DNA of 64,000 nt, taken from Bolinopsis microptera. Its lineage: Eukaryota > Ctenophora > Tentaculata > Lobata > Bolinopsidae. This document shows, piece after piece, positions 58,103 through 64,000 of this stretch. Positions within the stretch are counted from its first letter, which is position 1. Each line of letters opens with the position of its first letter. The position numbers and the translations under genes are program-made. The notes beneath the pieces are model-generated. The model saw only the letters and a list, made by a program, of their open reading frames with translations, did not search any database and was not told the DNA's origin. Where the stretch lies: assembly GCF_026151205.1 (NCBI RefSeq), contig NC_087073.1:17503837-17567836 (forward strand), read 5' to 3'.

Positions 58103-60448
58103 GCTCTTTCTAGCCTGCTATCATGGATACTCTGACGAATATAATGGTTTCAACATATATTTCAGTGGGTTAGAAGATATGGTTTAAGTAAGTTTTGCTA
58201 AGAACATGATAAATGATAATCGACAAGCAAGCCACGACAAGCTTATTGTCTGTTGAATGCAACATGTAATTTATCAGAATCGTGCAGGGGAAAGCGAACA
58301 TTCGATATTGGTATCAGCAGGTAATTATAAAAGCTATTGGGATATGATTAAACAGCGTGTTTGCAAGTATAATGTGGTGCACGCCTGACTGTAAAGTAAA
58401 GCAGTTACTCGGGTACAGGAAGCGGCAGATGGTACAAGTGGACTACAAATTGGGTTTTCCTGAGCCAACGTATGGAAATATTGGCGCAAGCTGCACTACT
58501 GCAAATTAAATTAGGGTAAGAAGCAAGGATTTAAGAATCGATATTCTCTATTTCATTAACGATAGTGCAAAACTGTACGTGTGTTCCGAAGCGAAATATT
58601 GTTCTTTTTAAAACTGCTGCAGCTCATGTTATTATGCATATTGCTTCCACTGGAAGTTCCTGTCACATACCTTTAGTTTTGGTAATTAAATCTAAAGCAA
58701 CTGACAAGGGTTCAGCTCATACTGTTTTACACTCCTGACTCGCTTAACCAACTGAACGAAAGAAAATTCATGATTTGAAATAAATTATAGTAAGAAACAA
58801 ATACATTTCCATTGAAACATAAAACAATCGACAGAGGTCTAGATGGGAGTGTTAAACTCTAACAAGATTTAGATGTAAAATCAACTGCATGGCAGTGCAT
58901 GAGTGTGTTTGTTTACAATAGTTAAGCAAGGTCGTGACAACTGGTTATTAATAGATCATCCAACATCATTAAGGATTAAATTATTAAGAAAACAAACCGG
59001 CTTAACCACCTTGCTATCTACAATCCCACAAGATAATTAGTCATAGCGACTTCACAGATTAATTCTGTGCTAAACAGGGCCAAAAGTCGAATGTAAATGC
59101 CAAAAGGAAAGGTCGGAGGTGTGAAACAACATAAGTTGGTATTACAAATTCCTAAGATAGATACGTTTTGCAGTGATTAAACATTTTATTGACTTGCTGT
59201 TGCTGTTGCAGGTAAAACATCTCTAAACATTTAAGCCGGCATAACGAGGCCCTTGGGTAAATTATTCTTGGAGTAATTGAACAGTTTTGATAGTATTACT
59301 ACGGGTATTGCTCGACAGAATGACACGTACCATAAGTTATACGACCCCATAAAGTAAACAAGCATGAGGTTATGTAGCGTTATTAGTCACGGCGTGCACC
59401 TTACATCCTGCAGGTGGTGCGGCTTCTCTCACGTGACCAGAATTTAATCACGTGGTTTCCAGGGAGACGAGCAGGCCCAATGACTTTTCAGGAGATTTAG
59501 AACGTGCAGCTGGGGGATTGGCCACGTGAAGCGTGTTACTGTTAACTTTGAGGGCGGACGTAGCGGTCCGGTTTATTCGTAAAACAAACAATTTAGTGCA
59601 ATGTACCTCTAGTTCTACTGAAACACGCCTGACTTTTAATCATTATGCTTAAATACACTTTACTAGAAGTAGAAGTACACCGGAAGCTTGACGAGGAATA
59701 TATTTATTTTTACCTTACAACGCTATTATACCTTTGTTAAAAAATCTTCAATTTTCAATCATGCTACAATATATGAATGCGGATGGGTAAAATAAGGTAT
59801 CCAATCATATTTATAAATGCCCGACAATCGCCATGTACAATGTGCATGTTAAGCATTTTTGTTGGAATGGACCTAAAGAATAATTTCCTTTTGTTAAATT
59901 GTAGCATTCCAGAATTCCCTTCGTTTGTCTCAAAATCAAGAAAGTCATCGATTATTTCGATATGATCTATTTAATTTTGTATCAATGCACTTTTGATGGA
60001 ATAGCCTTTGATGACCGACAATTTTCTCACAAAATGAACCAAACTGATACTTAAAAAGAAAATGTATATTACTCAATTACAATACACTTAAATAATTAGA
60101 GGTATAAACATTTATCGCATGATATTTTTATCCCATTGTACCCATACAGAATTTAAAAATGCTTCGATGAAAAAAAATTTCGTCCCCTACAAGGTCACAC
60201 ATTGCAAAGATTCCCAATTCAATTTTTGTCAGTTTTTATCAGTTTTAACAGTTATCTAACATAAAGTTATTTAAAATCTGTCATACAAAAAAAACTTTGT
60301 GAGCTTTTGAAACTAAAGTAAAGTCCATGGTGCTACTCCTCTCTTGTGCTGCCAGAGCACCATTTCTTTTGTGCGTCTGACAAATCATAAAAGCATAATC
60401 AACCGTTTTCAATTCCGTTCCATAATTGTTCCATACAACCTAAATGTC
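58103..60448. other. Intergenic region between glypican and giant gene; promoter of the latter
   Basis: About 2.3 kb without recognised coding sequence. Both flanking genes are on the minus strand, so this holds the 3' flank of glypican and the promoter of the giant gene. A GC-richer section at about 59390-59580 contains three CACGTG boxes and one inverted CCAAT box (separate entry). No TATA box was fixed. Confidence 0.55.
59430..59528. promoter_or_regulatory. Cluster of three CACGTG E-boxes with an inverted CCAAT box
   Basis: CACGTG occurs at 59430-59435 (in tcacgtgacc), 59449-59454 (tcacgtgg) and 59523-59528 (ccacgtga). ATTGG at 59517-59521 (CCAAT on the minus strand) directly abuts the third. 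Palindromic CACGTG is the site of bHLH-zip factors such as MITF/TFEB, USF and Myc. Three in about 100 bp is more than chance in AT-rich DNA. The cluster is about 1.3 kb upstream of the giant gene's ATG; its target is inferred. Confidence 0.4.
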
Positions 60449-63400
60449 CTAGATTACCAAAATCGATAACCATCGATGTCTACTGAATAAATTTACACAT
60501 AAAACTAAAAGGAACGAAATAATAATTTTGGAGGGTCGGTTACAGGAGGAGCAACCTTTGGCGGGAACCGTAGGAGTTACATTGTATTCCAGAGTTTTAG
60601 GACGAGTCGGCACGCTCTCAGTCGATAACTTGTCGTCCTTCTCGTCTGCTAAATAATGGTCATATTTGTAATGGAATATTCTTGAACTTAACAATCATAA
60701 AACATGTTAAAAGTTATTTACTTTCCTAAAGATAAAGGCAGGATATACCGTACCTCGGTAGGATCTGTATCTAAGATTAAAGTTTTTAAGATCGCTGATA
60801 GCACGTTGCGCGGTGAAGTGGATGAAACTGTTGTCCTCAACCTCGGGGTTCAGCTCCTGACTCTCCTGAAATTGTTCAATAACAGGAAGGTAATTGGGAT
60901 TTGGGAGCAATCTCATATGTCATCCTTAGTATCAAAAAGACTACGTTTAGTGGCAACAATCATATTGGAGACCATCACTGATATTATATTACTGATATTA
61001 TATCACTGATGGTTGTCTCTAGATTAACTCGAACCTGGTTAAAATAGGTGAGATTTCTTGTATAGCTTGCGACGTGAGTACCATTCCAACATGGAAAAGA
61101 GTCACTTTCAGCAGCAAGATCAAGTCCTCTACAGAACTTTGCCTGGAGATCATCGAACATGGCACTAAACATGTCCTGATAGAGAGGATGAGAGTCCACT
61201 GAACCACCGCCATCTGATAGCTGGTGAGTGAAGCGATCAAACTCAGAAATTTTTCGACAAGAATGATAAATCAAAATTATTCTAGATCGCAAACTTTAAA
61301 ACTAAATCTAACCTTTCATGTAACAAATAACAATTAATTAATTGAATAGACTTAGACACAGCAACATCATAACTTTTTTGTTCCTAAAACAGAGGAGTAA
61401 ATCTGGTACAGTAAAACCTCTCTATACCGGGCCCCTTTATACCGGGTACCTCAATATACTGTACCTCTTTGTTTCCTCCAAATTGTCGGTAAATCAGCCC
61501 GTGTTTTAATATTTCACGAAAGTAATGTGATTTCTCGCTGCTCACATCGCATTTTGGAGCCCGTTATAAACAGGTTTGACTGTATTAGAGAGTGAAACTG
61601 GTACTGGTAGTAAAAAGTAATTACCCTCCAATAGTTGCGGGGTGTGCGTGATATGGCATTGCTGCTTGACCGGTTAATATTGCAATTCTCACTGAGATTG
61701 TGATAATCCAGAGTGAAGCTGTCATAGAGTTTCTGTGATATGTTCTCATCAAGAAGCGTATCACTTTTCTTGTTCAAGCTAAAATCAAGGGAATCCATCG
61801 TTTTCAGCCACTCGTACCAGGTTGGCTGCAACGAGGAAGTATTACACAAAAAGAAGAGAATTCTATGAATATTGGTAAAAATAAATGCAATGAAAGAAGT
61901 CGACGTGTCCTATAATTCATAGGGAGGCACTTTTATAAAGATAAACTTATAAAAGGAGCACTACATACCAATAGGGGTAGGAGAGGCTTCATACAGCCGT
62001 TAACCACATTAGAGCACAGTGAACGACATGTCTTGAAGTTAGCACTACCGACCTCACATTGGTTGCACCCTATCGTCATTACTGCAAAGATATTTATCAG
62101 GTTGATAAACTTATCTAACTAAGATGAAGAAATCAGGAAATATAACTCTAATGGAAGTCGCCTGATCGTGAAGCTTATTAGATAGATAAATTCTGGTCAT
62201 AATAATTCTAGGCTTGGTCCTAAACTCGTTGATCATGAATCATACCTGACGATCTGGTGACAGCCTCCACACATTTGGGAGAAACTTTCTGGTTCTGAAG
62301 AGCGTCCATTAGTTTGATAGCGAGGTATATTCCCTCCTGCAGAGCTGCTAACCTCTCTAGATACTCCTTTAGATACAACTCAAATGTCTGAGCAAACCTC
62401 TTAGCGGCGTAAAAGCATTTTTCTGAAACAAAACTGAGTTAGATAGTAAACACTATAAGGAGACTGATAGTACCGGAAATATTAACGTGTACAACATCTC
62501 TACGAGACAAGTTTTGAAATTTTTGTAATATAAACAAATGTGCTAATTATCCTATAAATCAAAGGGTGCTATAAACCACCATGTTCACTTTCCATACCTT
62601 GTATAAATGGCACTTCAAACATTTCCCTCCGTTGCAGATAAATCCTCAATTGCTCCTTTATAATCTGTTCCATTAACGAGTTATCGCTTCCAAATCTCTG
62701 AATGTATTTAATAACATATTCCCGTAGGTCTGGGTCGAGAACCTTTCCGATTTCGCTTTTATAATGCAAAACAATGTCATCTAGTGCGTACTTGTAACCT
62801 TGAAGAGAATCCGTGTATAGATACCTGAGAAGGAGAAAGACGTTACATACCTTACTCGGGATTATTATGACCGGGATAAAGTGGCGGGTTTAGGGTAATT
62901 TCGCCATATTTTTCCCGAACCACATTTTCACCGGTCGTTAATAAACCCGCCGTCTCAGCTTTTAGGGTTCCCAAGGGGTATGGGTGCTCATATTTTAATC
63001 GTTGTCTTATATTCACTAAAGAAGACTATTGGGACACTTGTTGTAGGTTTTTCGACTTCATTTGGCTAAAATTGCAAAAAATTCACCTTTTTGCCCAATT
63101 CTTGTCATATATCCTTATTGTCAAAGTTGATTTAAATAGGCCAATTTTTAATTTCTTAGGTATTGACTATCTCTACATAATGAAATAGGACTCAAAGTAA
63201 AAGTAACAATTAAATTAAAACTTGAATTAATTAAAACTGTCAATAACATGAATCAGTTTCATCCAGATGAAGATAACGAAGATTATTACAACTTATTGGA
63301 AGACTAAACAGCTCTCCCTTTATCTTAATATCGATCTGGTTGTTACGCTTCTAATGTTAAAAATTATTTTCCATCTAGTTTGATTAACCACGAGTCATTA

Positions 63401-64000
63401 TTTCTGTCTACTTTCAACAATTATTGATAATTTGACTTGTTTCACAAGTTTTAGCAATGCGAAAATTTCTAAACTTGCTTATCTCTAATAAGGAAATTTA
63501 CATCTGAGACAAAATTTTTGAATCTAAAATTGAAAGGTTGGACACCGGTAAAATGGCGACCGGTAAAATGTGGTGGGTTTTGAGCAATTTCGCCATATTT
63601 TTCCCGAACCATATTTTAACCGGTCGTTAATAAACCCGTCGTAATAATCCCGAGTAAGGTAGTTACAATTGTGAAAGAAATATAAATAAGTATCGTCACC
63701 TATTCGGTGCATTATAATCGAGTAATATCGGTTTACTCTAAATCCAAGAATTCTTTCATGAAGAATCGTTTGATAACTGTAGACTTTCATCACTGACGAT
63801 ACAAGCTTATATAAAAGCCTATCTTATAGATGATGCCTGAGACGGAATGGATAGTTAAAGAAAGCAACATACTGTCTGAAAAGAGTGGAGGACGTTAGAG
63901 CTAGAGCTATCTCCTTATCAAACGAGCAACACGTGGCAGAGTAGACCGTGTAAGTGGAACTGGTGATGTCTGTACTGCGGTGACACAAACTCGTTTCTTT
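60449..64000 (-). CDS. Glypican core protein (5'-partial, GPI-anchored)
   Basis: Eight minus-strand exons join in phase: 63873-64000+, 62598-62824, 62246-62422, 61969-62081, 61625-61825, 61035-61241, 60754-60865, 60449-60645. The conserved Cys landmarks of the family are visible: SATCCSFDKEIAL, KCFYAAKRFAQTF, KCVEAV then GCNQCEVGSANFKTCRSLC and NVVNGCMKPL, FPCWNGTHVASY and ELNPEVEDNSF. The C-terminus has CSSCNRPS and then a hydrophobic tail (IIISFLLVLCVNLF), a GPI-attachment signal. Glypicans are cell-surface co-receptors for Wnt, Hedgehog, BMP and FGF ligands (family knowledge). No Ser-Gly dipeptide is seen near the C-terminus, where heparan sulphate is usually attached. The first exon(s) with the signal peptide lie beyond 64000. 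Confidence 0.85.
61409..61582. mobile_element. 174-bp pogo/Tigger-like MITE in a glypican intron
   Basis: The terminal inverted repeats start CAGTAAAACCTCTCTATAC and, from the other end, CAGTCAAACCTGTTTATAAC. Both are flanked by TA (61407-61408 and 61583-61584), the target duplication of Tc1/mariner-group elements. The CAGT.AAACC..TCTATA pattern is that of pogo/Tigger ends. It has no coding capacity and is non-autonomous. It lies in the intron between glypican exons 61625-61825 and 61035-61241. Confidence 0.72.
62848..63661. mobile_element. 814-bp inverted-repeat element with 6-bp target duplication
   Basis: The ends are TACCTTACTCGGGATTATTA and its reverse complement. GTTACA occurs directly outside on both sides (62842-62847 and 63662-63667). 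Inside each end lies an 85-bp direct repeat (62870-62957 and 63560-63645, aatttcgccatatttttccc), each flanked by gggttta/taaaccc arms that can fold. No transposase frame is visible, so it is non-autonomous. It occupies most of the intron between glypican exons 63873-64000 and 62598-62824. Confidence 0.75.

Overview
This is animal nuclear DNA. It has AT-rich non-coding sequence, spliced genes with ordinary GT-AG introns (mostly 50-400 bp), non-LTR retrotransposons, a tRNA-derived foldback element and several MITE-like elements. The proteins are animal-type and extracellular or membrane-bound: glypican, C-type lectin domains (CTLD), Ig domain, thyroglobulin type-1, YWTD-like propellers, TIL, and ephrin-receptor/TNFR-like cysteine repeats. 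I cannot name the species. An invertebrate, perhaps of an early-branching lineage, is a guess from overall style, not a demonstrated assignment.

Layout. (1) One very large minus-strand gene occupies about 1-58102. Its signal peptide lies at 58008-58102 and it runs off the low-coordinate edge of the window. In protein order it encodes four CTLDs (57.8-53.6 kb), about two dozen YWTD-like propeller modules interrupted by four thyroglobulin type-1 domains (39.1, 23.0, 6.0 and 4.2 kb), a CTLD (3.5-2.8 kb), an intronless propeller exon (2.7-1.4 kb), a CTLD, a Pro-Glu repeat with a TIL domain (0.85-0.43 kb) and the start of another CTLD (0.2 kb). I count roughly 100 exons. The acidic linkers contain coding minisatellites. 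(2) One intron of this gene, 24595-38586 (about 14 kb), carries a nest of plus-strand genes: two intronless secreted Ig+CTLD genes (25624-26466 and 28014-28841), a 5'-truncated LINE (29740-32413), and a two-exon single-pass receptor (33505-37549) with a cysteine-rich ectodomain and a tyrosine-rich tail. A second LINE fragment lies inside the receptor's intron. (3) Upstream of the large gene, on the same minus strand, is the 3' portion of a glypican gene (60449 to beyond 64000), with two small inverted-repeat elements in its introns.

The common theme is extracellular recognition and matrix. The large gene looks like a modular secreted adhesion or lectin protein that combines nidogen/LDLR-like parts (thyroglobulin + propeller) with lectin domains. 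The nested genes are small soluble lectins and a signalling-type receptor. That they act together is inference from position and shared fold only. Two single-base frameshifts (about 9809 and 10828) sit in exons of the large gene. They are either sequence errors or real damage.
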